Source of the DNA: Kribbella catacumbae DSM 19601
GTDB taxonomy: Bacteria; Actinomycetota; Actinomycetes; Propionibacteriales; Kribbellaceae
Reading direction: 5' to 3'
Length of the DNA: 64,000 nt
NCBI RefSeq assembly: GCF_000372465.1
Contig: NZ_AQUZ01000031.1
Location: 1-64,000 of the forward strand
Part shown: positions 7,665-14,992 of the stretch, piece by piece
Layout of the letters: every line of letters begins with the position of its first letter
Numbering within the stretch: the stretch's first letter is position 1
Translations under genes and position numbers: made by a program
Notes under the pieces: model-generated
The model's database searches: none
What the model was told of the DNA's origin: nothing
The model's input: the letters and a program-made list of their open reading frames with translations, nothing else

Positions 7665-8234
7665 CACCGAGCCCTTGACTCCGGCCGCGTCCAGCAGGGC
7701 CGCGGCCATCGTGATCCCGACACCGCCGAGCGCCTGGGCCCGTACGACGGCCCGGGCGCTCGCGCCGTCGAAGGCCATCGTCAACTGCAGCGCGATCAGT
7801 TCGGGGTCAGCCACCCCCGCGGCCACCAGTTCTCCCAGGAAGAAGTCGGTCATCCGCTGCTTGAAGTGCCGCGCGACCACGCTGCCCGGATGCTCCGGGT
7901 TCTTGAGCTCGACCGCAGTACTGACGAACGGGCAGCCGAAGAAGTCGGCACTCGCGGACAGCCGGTCCTGCCGCTCGAAGACGGCGATGATCCGCTCCCG
8001 AGGCGTCGTCCCGTCCTCGGGCCCGGGCTCCAGCGCCCGCTGGTACGACGGCCCCACGCTGGCGAGGCTTTCGGCGATCAGCTCGTCCTTCGAGCGGAAC
8101 AGCTGGTACATCGACTTCTTCGAGACGCCGGCCGCCTTGCAGAGCGCGTCCACGCCGATGTTGACGCCGTCTCGGTAGAAGAGTTCGCCCGCCGCGTCCA
8201 GCAGCCGCTCGCGGGGTGTCGCCTGGGTGGTCAT
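7644..8234 (-). CDS. TetR-family repressor
   Basis: 196 residues. The N-terminal TetR HTH includes RERLLDAAGELFYRDG, then GVDALCKAAGVSKKSMYQLF, with the recognition helix near 30-47. The C-terminal ligand domain contains FGCPFVSTAVEL near 100, a feature common in TetR regulators placed beside short-chain dehydrogenases. It is divergent from the SDR at 8332 with two matching palindromes between them, so autoregulation plus control of that dehydrogenase is the natural inference. The ATG at 8234 is chosen over longer in-frame starts because those would run through the operator region. Confidence 0.88.
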   Translation of the reverse strand: MTTQATPRERLLDAAGELFYRDGVNIGVDALCKAAGVSKKSMYQLFRSKDELIAESLASVGPSYQRALEPGPEDGTTPRERIIAVFERQDRLSASADFFGCPFVSTAVELKNPEHPGSVVARHFKQRMTDFFLGELVAAGVADPELIALQLTMAFDGASARAVVRAQALGGVGITMAAALLDAAGVKGSVLVGQAR

Positions 8235-8266
8235 GGATCGAGCGTACCGGCTCGGCTTGCGTGAGG

Positions 8267-8303
8267 AAACTGATCGGTTTACGCTCTGGAAACAGATCAG
8301 TTT
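8267..8303. promoter_or_regulatory. Paired TetR operator candidates
   Basis: AAACTGATCGGTTT (8267-8280) and AAACAGATCAGTTT (8290-8303) are near-palindromic 14-mers spaced 23 bp centre to centre, between the divergent TetR (start 8234) and SDR (start 8332) genes. Confidence 0.75.
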
Positions 8304-8331
8304 TCTCATCACAACTCCCTGGAGCTCAGCA

Positions 8332-9033
8332 ATGACCACCCTCGAAGGCGCCGTCGTCCTCGTCACCGGCGGCACCCGCGGTATCGGCAAGGCACTCGTC
8401 GACGACCTGCTCACCCGCGGTGCGAAGAAGATCTACGCCACCGCCCGCAAGCCCGAGCCGAGCGCTGACGACCGCGTCGTCACCCTGCCGCTCGAGGTCA
8501 CCGACCAGGCCTCGATCGACGCGCTGGTCGCCGCCGCGCCCGACGTCACCGTGCTGATCAACAACGCCGGCGGGAGCTCACCCGACACCTACCTGGACGC
8601 GCCGATGGAAGCGATCCGGGAGGTCTTCGACGTCAACTTCTTCGGCCCGCTGGCCGTCACCCGGGCGTTCGTCCCGGTGATCGAGCGCAACGGCGGCGGC
8701 CACATCCTGAACGCGCACTCCGCACTGTCCTGGGTCGCCCGGCACGGCGCGTACTCCGCCACCAAGGCCGCGCTCTGGCTGCAGAGCAACTCGCTGCGCC
8801 TGGAGCTGCTGGACCGCGGCATCGGCGTGACCGGCCTGCACATGGGCTACGTCGAGACCGACATGACCACCTCGGTCCCTGGCCCGAAGGAGAATCCGGC
8901 CGACATCGCCAAGGCCGCACTCGACGGCATCGAGACCGGCGCGTACGAAGTACTGGCCGATGACACCGCGCGCTGGGCCAAGGCCGCACTGTCCGGCGAG
9001 CTGACCGCCGTTTACCCCCAGCTCCAGAACTGA
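8332..9033 (+). CDS. Short-chain dehydrogenase/reductase
   Basis: A 233-residue classical SDR. The Rossmann motif TGGTRGIGKA lies at about 12-21, NNAGG near 80, and the catalytic YSATK tetrad near 145-149 is preceded by the Ser of HSALSW at about 133. It is cytoplasmic, NAD(P)-dependent, and its substrate is not predictable. The C-terminus is short, without a substrate-lid extension. A GGAG at about 8321 supports this ATG. It is almost certainly the target of the divergent TetR repressor, a layout typical of inducible detoxification of aldehydes or xenobiotics. Confidence 0.9.
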   Translation: MTTLEGAVVLVTGGTRGIGKALVDDLLTRGAKKIYATARKPEPSADDRVVTLPLEVTDQASIDALVAAAPDVTVLINNAGGSSPDTYLDAPMEAIREVFDVNFFGPLAVTRAFVPVIERNGGGHILNAHSALSWVARHGAYSATKAALWLQSNSLRLELLDRGIGVTGLHMGYVETDMTTSVPGPKENPADIAKAALDGIETGAYEVLADDTARWAKAALSGELTAVYPQLQN

Positions 9034-9078
9034 CCAAAGGCCGACACGCGCTGGACACCTTTTCGTAGGCTTCTTGCG

Positions 9079-9084
9079 TAAAAT
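9079..9084 (+). promoter_or_regulatory. -10 element of the methyltransferase gene
   Basis: TAAAAT preceded by TTGCG lies 8 nt before the ATG at 9093. The spacing suggests a leaderless or nearly leaderless transcript. Confidence 0.5.
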
Positions 9085-9092
9085 GGGTCCAG

Positions 9093-10241
9093 ATGATCGA
9101 TGTCATTGCGGTACCGCGTCCTGAGGACGTTGTGGTGGACTTCCTCTCCGTTCTCGACCCTGGCTCCGACCGCGAAGTGCATCTGGTCATCGCGGACCGC
9201 GGGTCCTATCTGCGGCTGCCGGCGGGTGTCCCGCTCGCCGGCAGGCTGGCCCCGCTGGCAGAGCTGCTGCAGGGTTCCGGCGAGGGCGACAAACCGTTCT
9301 CGCCGGGGAGCGCTGCCGAGGCGATCGCGCTGGAGACCGGCGACGTCGCGACGACCGTGTGGACCCACTCGCCGGCCGACAGCCGTGAGCGCCGCGGCCG
9401 GTGGGGGCTCGACCTCGCCGCCGCGGTCCGGGCGCCGGTGCAGCACGCGGTGGGCGACGCGCATCGCTTCCAGTGGGCGACCGAGCTCGACGTGCGGCTC
9501 GACCAGCAGTTGATCGACGCCAAGCTCGACTTCGTCAACACGCACTGCGCTGAACTGCTCCGCCTCGGCGAGGACGACGAGGACGCGCTGCTCACGCGCC
9601 GGATCCACTCGGTCGAACGGTTCTTCAGCTCGACGCCCGACGAACGGGCCCGGCTGTTCGCGTTGGTGAACAGCATGAGTCCGGACGCGGCGCTCGTACC
9701 GGATCCGTGGGAGTTCGCGACATCGCAGTACGAGATCGAGCGGCTCGACGCGACCGCGGCGTGGGTGCGCGAGCATCTCGATCCCGCCGCCGGCCGAGTG
9801 ATCGAGGTCGGCGCGTGCGAGGGCGCGCTGACCCGGCGGCTGCTGGACGACGGCTACTCGATCGATGCCACTGAGCCGAATCCCACCTTCCTCTCCCGAT
9901 TGCAGAGCCTGGCCAGGCCGCACGAGAACGTCGAGGGTGACGTCCGGATCCACCCGCACAGCTTCGAGGAGCTGACCACGACGCGGCGGCTGACGGGTTC
10001 GGCGTACCTGCTGATCGAGCTGCTGTACTACGGCCAGAACCTGACGCTGCTGGAGCGCTTTCCGACCGACAGGGTGTTCGTGTCGATGGAGCCTGCCGAG
10101 CTGGCCGAGAAGGTCTGGCCGGCCGCGTGGTCGGTCGAGCAGGAACTCGAGCTGGTCCAGCCGCGGGTCGAGACGGTCGTCGGCGGACGTGCCTATCTCC
10201 GCAAGCGCGGCAGCCGCGGAGTACTCCTGCGGAGAAGGTGA
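9093..10241 (+). CDS. SAM-dependent methyltransferase with extra N-terminal domain
   Basis: 382 residues. The C-terminal half (from about 200) is a class I methyltransferase related to the NodS-like family: DPWEFATSQYEIERLDAT, then motif I VIEVGACEGALTRRLL (about 228-243) and the acidic residue of ATEPNP as motif II. The N-terminal 190 residues have no clear family to me. They contain a conserved-looking DREVHLVIADRGSYLRLPAG stretch and several acidic helices. NodS-like methyltransferases often sit with PIG-L deacetylases and glycosyltransferases, but none is adjacent. The gene stands alone between an SDR and a convergent DJ-1 gene. Its acceptor substrate is unknown. Confidence 0.75.
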   Translation: MIDVIAVPRPEDVVVDFLSVLDPGSDREVHLVIADRGSYLRLPAGVPLAGRLAPLAELLQGSGEGDKPFSPGSAAEAIALETGDVATTVWTHSPADSRERRGRWGLDLAAAVRAPVQHAVGDAHRFQWATELDVRLDQQLIDAKLDFVNTHCAELLRLGEDDEDALLTRRIHSVERFFSSTPDERARLFALVNSMSPDAALVPDPWEFATSQYEIERLDATAAWVREHLDPAAGRVIEVGACEGALTRRLLDDGYSIDATEPNPTFLSRLQSLARPHENVEGDVRIHPHSFEELTTTRRLTGSAYLLIELLYYGQNLTLLERFPTDRVFVSMEPAELAEKVWPAAWSVEQELELVQPRVETVVGGRAYLRKRGSRGVLLRRR

Positions 10242-10247
10242 ACCAGG

Positions 10248-10838
10248 TCAGCTGACGTAGACGTCGCGGACGCGGGCGTACTCCATCGTCGCCGCGATGC
10301 CGTCCGCGATCTCGGCTGAGATCTCTCGCTCGACGATGCGCAAGGCCAGGTCGATCCCCGCGGTGATGCCACCGGCCGTCACCAGGTCGCCATCGTCGAC
10401 GACCCGGTTGTGCTTCACGTCGGCGCCGAATGTCGCCAGCTCGTCCCAGGCGCCGCGGTTCGTCGTCGCCGGTCGGCCCTTCACGAGGCCGGCCTCGGCG
10501 AGCAGCATCGAGCCGGTGCAGACCGATCCGATCCACTGTGTGTGCTGCGCGACCTCGGCGATCCTGGCCGGCAGCACGCCGCGACGGGCCTCGGCCCAGG
10601 CGCCGCGTTCCGCGCGGCTCATCCAGCCACCGCCGGGGACGAACAGGGCGTCCGGCGTACCGAGTCCTTCGGGTGCCTTGAACTGCAGGCCGTGCATTCC
10701 GGTGACCTCGGCCGGTCCGTCGAGCCCGACCAGCGCCAGCTCGAACTCCGGCCGCCGGGACGCGTGGCTCCAGACCTCGAACGGGCCCATCACGTCCATC
10801 TCGTCCACGCCGTCGAAGACCAGGATCTCGATTCGCAT
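10248..10838 (-). CDS. DJ-1/PfpI-family protein
   Basis: 196 residues, a single DJ-1/PfpI domain. The nucleophile elbow is GSVCTGSMLLAEAG with Cys107, and the conserved acidic residue is in FDGVDEMDVMGPFEV near 9-22. The later GG(I/W)TAGIDLAL segment is typical of the isonitrile-hydratase/AraC-associated branch of the family, rather than PfpI proteases or glyoxalase-type DJ-1. It lacks the C-terminal AraC HTH found in the GATase-1/AraC regulators. Cytoplasmic; reaction unproven. It ends 6 bp from the convergent methyltransferase stop. A 21-bp direct repeat lies in the divergent region upstream. Confidence 0.85.
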   Translation of the reverse strand: MRIEILVFDGVDEMDVMGPFEVWSHASRRPEFELALVGLDGPAEVTGMHGLQFKAPEGLGTPDALFVPGGGWMSRAERGAWAEARRGVLPARIAEVAQHTQWIGSVCTGSMLLAEAGLVKGRPATTNRGAWDELATFGADVKHNRVVDDGDLVTAGGITAGIDLALRIVEREISAEIADGIAATMEYARVRDVYVS

Positions 10839-10948
10839 GGCCCCACCTCATCGTGACCGGGTTTGCGGCGGAAGTGGCTCGATAGACATCGTTCACTAGA
10901 TTCCAGCCATCAGCCTCGAACCGGCCCGCACGGAAAGTGGTAGCCACA

Positions 10949-10983
10949 ACCGCTGGGCGCAGGGATAAGACCGCTGGGCGCAG
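10949..10983. promoter_or_regulatory. 21-bp-period direct repeat
   Basis: ACCGCTGGGCGCAG occurs twice with a 21-bp period (two helical turns) between the divergent DJ-1 gene and the SASA esterase. Direct repeats at this period are typical of AraC/XylS-type activators. Assignment to either gene is open. Confidence 0.45.
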
Positions 10984-11051
10984 AAGGCTCGCACGATGGG
11001 TGATCGACCCGCTACCCATGGTGGAGACATCCCGCCCTTCGGAGGTCCGCC

Positions 11052-13133
11052 ATGCCTCGACGCGTCAACGCCGGCCCGATCGTCACCATCGCCACCACCC
11101 TGATCGCCACCACCGCCACCCTGCAGGCGGTGGTGGCACCGGCTGCCGCGACCGCCTCCGGCCAGGCCGCCGCGACCAGCTGCGACACCGCCGCGGCCGG
11201 CTTCACCCAGGTCCTGCAACTCGATCTGCCCGAGCGAGGTGGGTACCTGAACAAGACCCCGCCGTACAGTCTCGACCGGACCGCCGAGATCGGCCCGAAC
11301 TTCGACCGGGTCGGCTACTGCCTGGAGCTGACCGGGCCCGACGGGCCGCAGTGGGTATGGACGGCGATGGAGCCGTTCTCCAATGACGCAAGGCGAATCG
11401 GCCTGCCGACGAGGCCTGGTGAACTCGTCCGGCAGCGGGTCGGCGACCTCGACGTCCAGTCCAACGTGCCCAGCGTAACGAGCGGAACGGGCCAGACCGG
11501 CTACCTGGAGATGTGGCCGAACCAGTACCAGGAGAGCGCTAGCACCCAGGTCGCGAACGCGTCGCCGATCACCTTCGACGTCGACGACAACCCGACCTCA
11601 CCGCTCGGCTACGGCTCGTTCCAGGTCTCCCAGATCGGCCCGACCCGGCCGTCGACTCTTGCGGCCAAGCAGGTCTTCGCGATCAATACGTTCACCGAGT
11701 CGGACACCAGCACGCTGTCGCTGGGCATCGGCACGAACCCGAGCGGCCAGCCCGACTGGACCTTCGCCAACAACGCCAACCGCTACTCCCAGCGCCGATT
11801 GACCGCCTACGTTCGTACTGCGGTCGTCGCGCTGACCGAGTCTCCGCAGGATCGGCAGCTGATTCCCCGCGATGCCAAGGGCGGCTCGACAGTGCCGGTG
11901 GCCGGGCGGATCACCGACAGCCGGGTACGCCGGGTGCAGTTGCGGGTGAGCAGCAATGGGAGGACCGAGACGTTCAGCTCGTCGGCTAGCGCGTTCCGGT
12001 TTGCGCCGAGGATCGTGGCGGGGTTGCGGGAGTACACGTTCGAGCTGCGGGCTACAGGGCCGGGGTTGGACCGGGTGGTGGCTCGCCGGGAGGGAGTCGT
12101 GTCCGGGGACGTCTACGTAGTACAGGGGCAGTCGAATGCGGAGGCGGCGAAGTACAGCGGGGCGGCGAATGTGGAGGAATCGCCGTACCTGCGTAGTTAT
12201 GGCTCTCCTACCTCTGACGGGACTATCTCTGGCGCAGACCGGGTCTGGCACTACGCGACCGGCGACGTGAGTCGGCAGTCCGGCTCTGTTGGTCAGTGGG
12301 CTGTTCGGATGGGTCGGCGGCTCGTAGACACCTACAAGGTGCCGGTGGCGCTCTTCAACGGAGCACACGGCGGTAGGCCGATCGACTTCTTCCAGCGCAA
12401 CGACGCTGACCCGAATGACCTGAACACCAACTATGGAAGGCTTCGTCAGCGTCTGATGGGCGCTGGCGTGATGGGGCAGGTCCGGGGAGTGCTTTGGTAT
12501 CAGGGCGAGTCGGACAACGACAACGCCTCGGTGCATGTCGCTGGCTTCACCACACTGCTGCAGGACTGGCGAGCCGACTTCGGGAGTGCCATCGCCGGTG
12601 GAAGCCGGTACTACGTCTACCAAGTCCGCACGTCGCCTTGTGGCAACACGACTGCCATGAGCCTGCGCGAAGCTCAACGGGCTCTCGGCGACACGGCTGG
12701 CGTCACGGTGCTCTCCACCAATGGTCTGTCGGGCCATGACGGGTGCCACTACGCGTACCTCGGCGGGTATCGCGACATGGGCGACCACGCGTACGCAGTA
12801 CTGGCTCGGGATCTGTACGGCGGGCCGTCGGCGGGGGTGGCTCCGCCTAACCCGGCCAGTGTGAGCGCTAGTGGTTCGCAGCTCGTCGTACAGCTTCGGT
12901 CGGCTGATGCGCTGACTGTTGATGCTGGGGCTGCTGCTGACTTCCGGGTGGATGGTGCGGCGGTCACTGTGTCGTCCGTCGCCTACCAGGCCGGCGGGAA
13001 GCTCGTGCTGACACTGTCGGGTCCTGCGACGGGCGTGACAGCCCTGACCTACCACGGACACAACGGAGCCGGGCCATGGATCACCAACGCGAGCGGCACC
13101 GGCTTACTCGCCTTCACCCTGCCAACCACCTGA
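11052..13133 (+). CDS. Secreted SASA-domain carbohydrate esterase
   Basis: 693 residues with a signal peptide (Ala-rich, cleavage probably near residue 34-40). Residues about 40-250 form an uncharacterised beta-rich region, 250-350 an Ig-like or FN3-like domain, and 352-600 a sialate O-acetylesterase-type SGNH hydrolase (SASA, PF03629). The nucleophile Ser361 lies in VVQGQSNAE. The block VLWYQGESD (about 470-478) and the catalytic His region GHDGCHYAYLGG are present. A C-terminal domain of about 80 residues follows. Related enzymes remove acetyl groups from plant or glycan sugars, fitting the nearby rhamnogalacturonan enzymes. GGAGG at 11041-11045 supports the start. No local operon. Confidence 0.82.
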   Translation: MPRRVNAGPIVTIATTLIATTATLQAVVAPAAATASGQAAATSCDTAAAGFTQVLQLDLPERGGYLNKTPPYSLDRTAEIGPNFDRVGYCLELTGPDGPQWVWTAMEPFSNDARRIGLPTRPGELVRQRVGDLDVQSNVPSVTSGTGQTGYLEMWPNQYQESASTQVANASPITFDVDDNPTSPLGYGSFQVSQIGPTRPSTLAAKQVFAINTFTESDTSTLSLGIGTNPSGQPDWTFANNANRYSQRRLTAYVRTAVVALTESPQDRQLIPRDAKGGSTVPVAGRITDSRVRRVQLRVSSNGRTETFSSSASAFRFAPRIVAGLREYTFELRATGPGLDRVVARREGVVSGDVYVVQGQSNAEAAKYSGAANVEESPYLRSYGSPTSDGTISGADRVWHYATGDVSRQSGSVGQWAVRMGRRLVDTYKVPVALFNGAHGGRPIDFFQRNDADPNDLNTNYGRLRQRLMGAGVMGQVRGVLWYQGESDNDNASVHVAGFTTLLQDWRADFGSAIAGGSRYYVYQVRTSPCGNTTAMSLREAQRALGDTAGVTVLSTNGLSGHDGCHYAYLGGYRDMGDHAYAVLARDLYGGPSAGVAPPNPASVSASGSQLVVQLRSADALTVDAGAAADFRVDGAAVTVSSVAYQAGGKLVLTLSGPATGVTALTYHGHNGAGPWITNASGTGLLAFTLPTT

Positions 13134-13202
13134 AACCAGGCGCGGCCGGCGCCCACCGCCCCGAGGCACCGGCCGCGCCCGACTGGCCACTCATCCGCAG
13201 AC

Positions 13203-13304
13203 TGTCCCGACCGACAGGACATAGTCATCGAACAGACCGCTCGCCACGCTCAAGGAAGCGGGCTGACAGGGTCTTTTGGGGACTATGTCCTGTCGGTCGG
13301 GACA
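13203..13304 (+). repeat. 102-bp inverted-repeat element, copy 2
   Basis: This is the best preserved copy. Its 24-bp terminal inverted repeats are perfect (left end TGTCCCGACCGACAGGACAT...), with a 54-bp interior carrying CGCCACGCTCA at 13242-13252. It ends 2 bp from the stop codon of the TetR gene and lies between convergent genes, where it could also terminate both transcripts. Confidence 0.9.
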
Positions 13305-13306
13305 AA

Positions 13307-13930
13307 TTAAGCCTTGTACGCAGCGAGAAACGCCTCGACGCCTGCTTCCGTGAACTCGGCGAGTTCATCGGGGGTCACCGCGTCCATGCGGCCGAAGAAC
13401 ATCACTCGGTTGCTGGGGATCCACAGCAGTAGGCCGGCCAGGTGGTTGGCGGCCACCAACGGGTCCTTCGTCTTCAAGAGGCCGCGCTCGGTGAGGCGGG
13501 CTAGGCAGGTGGCCAGGGTTGGGAGGACTCGGCCGAAGCCGCGGTTCCAGTACTCCTGGCCAAGATCCGGGAAGCGGCCCGCCTCGGCGATCACCAGTCG
13601 GCGCATTTGCTGCACCGAAGGCGTCATGATCGCGCCTACGAACTCGTCGGCCAGCCGCCGTACCGCTTGGTCGATGTCGTCGGCCTCCGCCACCTCTCGG
13701 CCGATTTCCGCGAACGGGTCCTCGACCCGGTCGCTGATCTCGACGATCAGTGCCCGGAACAGGTGCTCCTTGTCCGCGAACTGCTTGTAGACGGTCTGCT
13801 TCGACACCGACGCGGTCGCCGCGACCTGGTCCATGTTCGCGCCGACGTAGCCGTTCTCCAGGAACGCCTCCAGCGCGGCTTCGAGGATCTGCTCGCGTTT
13901 GAGCGCCGCCCGTGCGGTCAGTTCTGGCAT
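13307..13930 (-). CDS. TetR-family repressor
   Basis: About 207 residues. The TetR HTH is clear (REQILEAALEAFLENGYVGANMD, then VAATASVSKQTVYKQFADKE, recognition helix near 35-50). The C-terminal domain is of the TetR_C AefR-like type, with MRRLVIAEAGRFPDLG near 110-125. The gene is divergent from an alpha/beta hydrolase, with a strong palindrome between them. GGGAG lies about 8 nt before the ATG at 13930; a GTG one codon earlier is possible. The stop codon abuts repeat element copy 2. Confidence 0.88.
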   Translation of the reverse strand: MPELTARAALKREQILEAALEAFLENGYVGANMDQVAATASVSKQTVYKQFADKEHLFRALIVEISDRVEDPFAEIGREVAEADDIDQAVRRLADEFVGAIMTPSVQQMRRLVIAEAGRFPDLGQEYWNRGFGRVLPTLATCLARLTERGLLKTKDPLVAANHLAGLLLWIPSNRVMFFGRMDAVTPDELAEFTEAGVEAFLAAYKA

Positions 13931-13957
13931 CACGATCTCCCTTCGCAGTACTAGACA

Positions 13958-13983
13958 GTACCGTACTCTTATGGGTACGGTAC
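13958..13983. promoter_or_regulatory. TetR operator candidate
   Basis: GTACCGTA and TACGGTAC are perfect 8-bp arms separated by 10 bp, between the divergent TetR and hydrolase genes. AGTACT half-sites flank the palindrome on both sides. Confidence 0.75.
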
Positions 13984-14015
13984 CGTTCAGTACTCATCCT
14001 CTGAAGGAGAATCCG

Positions 14016-14819
14016 ATGTCTACAGTTCGTTCGGCCGACGGCACCGAGCTCGCCTACTCCCAGGTCGGCTCCGGCCCGGCCGTGATCCTGATCGACGGGG
14101 CCACCGGCTTCCGCGCCTTCAACCAGACCTCCAGCCAGATCGCGGACCTGCTGTCCGGCTCGTTCACCGTCTACACCTACGACCGCCGCGGCCGGGGCGA
14201 GAGCAGCTGGAACGACGCGTCCACCACGCCCGCCGAGGACGAGATCGCCGACCTCGCCGCGATGATCGGCGCGGCCGGCGGATCCGCCGCGCTGTGGGGC
14301 ATCTCCTCCGGCGGAATCCTGGCCCTGGAGGCGGTTCGGGTGGGCCTTCCGGTCACCAAGCTGGCCGTCTACGAGCCGCCGTTCATCGTCTCCGACATCC
14401 GCCCGCCGCTGCCGACGGACTACGTCGAGCAGCTACAGACGGCCGTCGCCGACGGGCGCCGCGACGACGCCGCGAAGATCTTCCTGACCAAGGCGGTCGG
14501 GATGCCGGAGGAGTATCTCGGCGGCGTGGTGGGCAGCCCGTTCTGGCCGACCATGCTGGAGGTCGCGCACACCATCGCGAACGACGGCGCCATCGTCGGC
14601 AAGACGATGTCCGGCGACCCCGCCGCGCTCGACCGGTACGCCGAGATCGTGACCGAGACGCTCGTGGCGTACGGCGACCAGACCGACGCCTCCATCATCG
14701 AGGGCGACCAGCTGCTCGCCAAGGTCGTGCCGAACGCGACCCTCGAAGTACTGCCCGGCCAGACCCACGACGTCGCGGCCGACGCGATCGCCCCGGTACT
14801 GCTCCGCTTCTTCAGCTGA
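14016..14819 (+). CDS. Alpha/beta hydrolase
   Basis: 267 residues with the alpha/beta hydrolase layout. The oxyanion region is ILIDGATGFRAF near 24-35. The nucleophile elbow is GISSG with Ser97, a late acidic residue lies in the DQTD region near 225, and the catalytic His is in GQTHDV near 250. There is no signal peptide, so it is cytoplasmic. The sequence resembles the small esterase/haloperoxidase-like group that is often under TetR control. Substrate unknown. AGGAG lies 7 nt before the ATG. The operator at 13958-13983 sits 33 bp upstream, consistent with repression by the divergent TetR protein. Confidence 0.85.
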   Translation: MSTVRSADGTELAYSQVGSGPAVILIDGATGFRAFNQTSSQIADLLSGSFTVYTYDRRGRGESSWNDASTTPAEDEIADLAAMIGAAGGSAALWGISSGGILALEAVRVGLPVTKLAVYEPPFIVSDIRPPLPTDYVEQLQTAVADGRRDDAAKIFLTKAVGMPEEYLGGVVGSPFWPTMLEVAHTIANDGAIVGKTMSGDPAALDRYAEIVTETLVAYGDQTDASIIEGDQLLAKVVPNATLEVLPGQTHDVAADAIAPVLLRFFS

Positions 14820-14891
14820 GTACGCCGGTCGCCAGGTGGTCGCGTAGTGCGTCACTGTGTCCACTCCTCGTCGTTCCTTGGTAGGAGAAAG

Positions 14892-14930
14892 CCTCGGACG
14901 GAACGCGCTAAAGGACGATTACGTCCGAGG
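14892..14930. other. Inverted repeat upstream of the kinase gene
   Basis: CCTCGGACG (14892-14900) and CGTCCGAGG (14922-14930) are perfect 9-bp arms with a 21-bp loop. It could be the terminator of the hydrolase gene or a regulatory site of the kinase gene that starts 62 bp later. Confidence 0.45.
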
Positions 14931-14992
14931 TCATGGAGAAGGTCTCCGTCCAGGCCCAGCGGGTGGGCTGATCCCGACGTACGGTGGATGCC

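Noticed and set aside
10063..10074. CCGACCGACAGG, a 12-bp match to the end of the 102-bp repeat
   Set aside because: It lies inside the methyltransferase gene, encodes ordinary protein sequence there, and none of the rest of the element is present.
13203..13304. Target-site duplications flanking the repeat copies
   Set aside because: The bases on either side of all three copies were compared and no matching direct repeats were found, so transposition is not proved.
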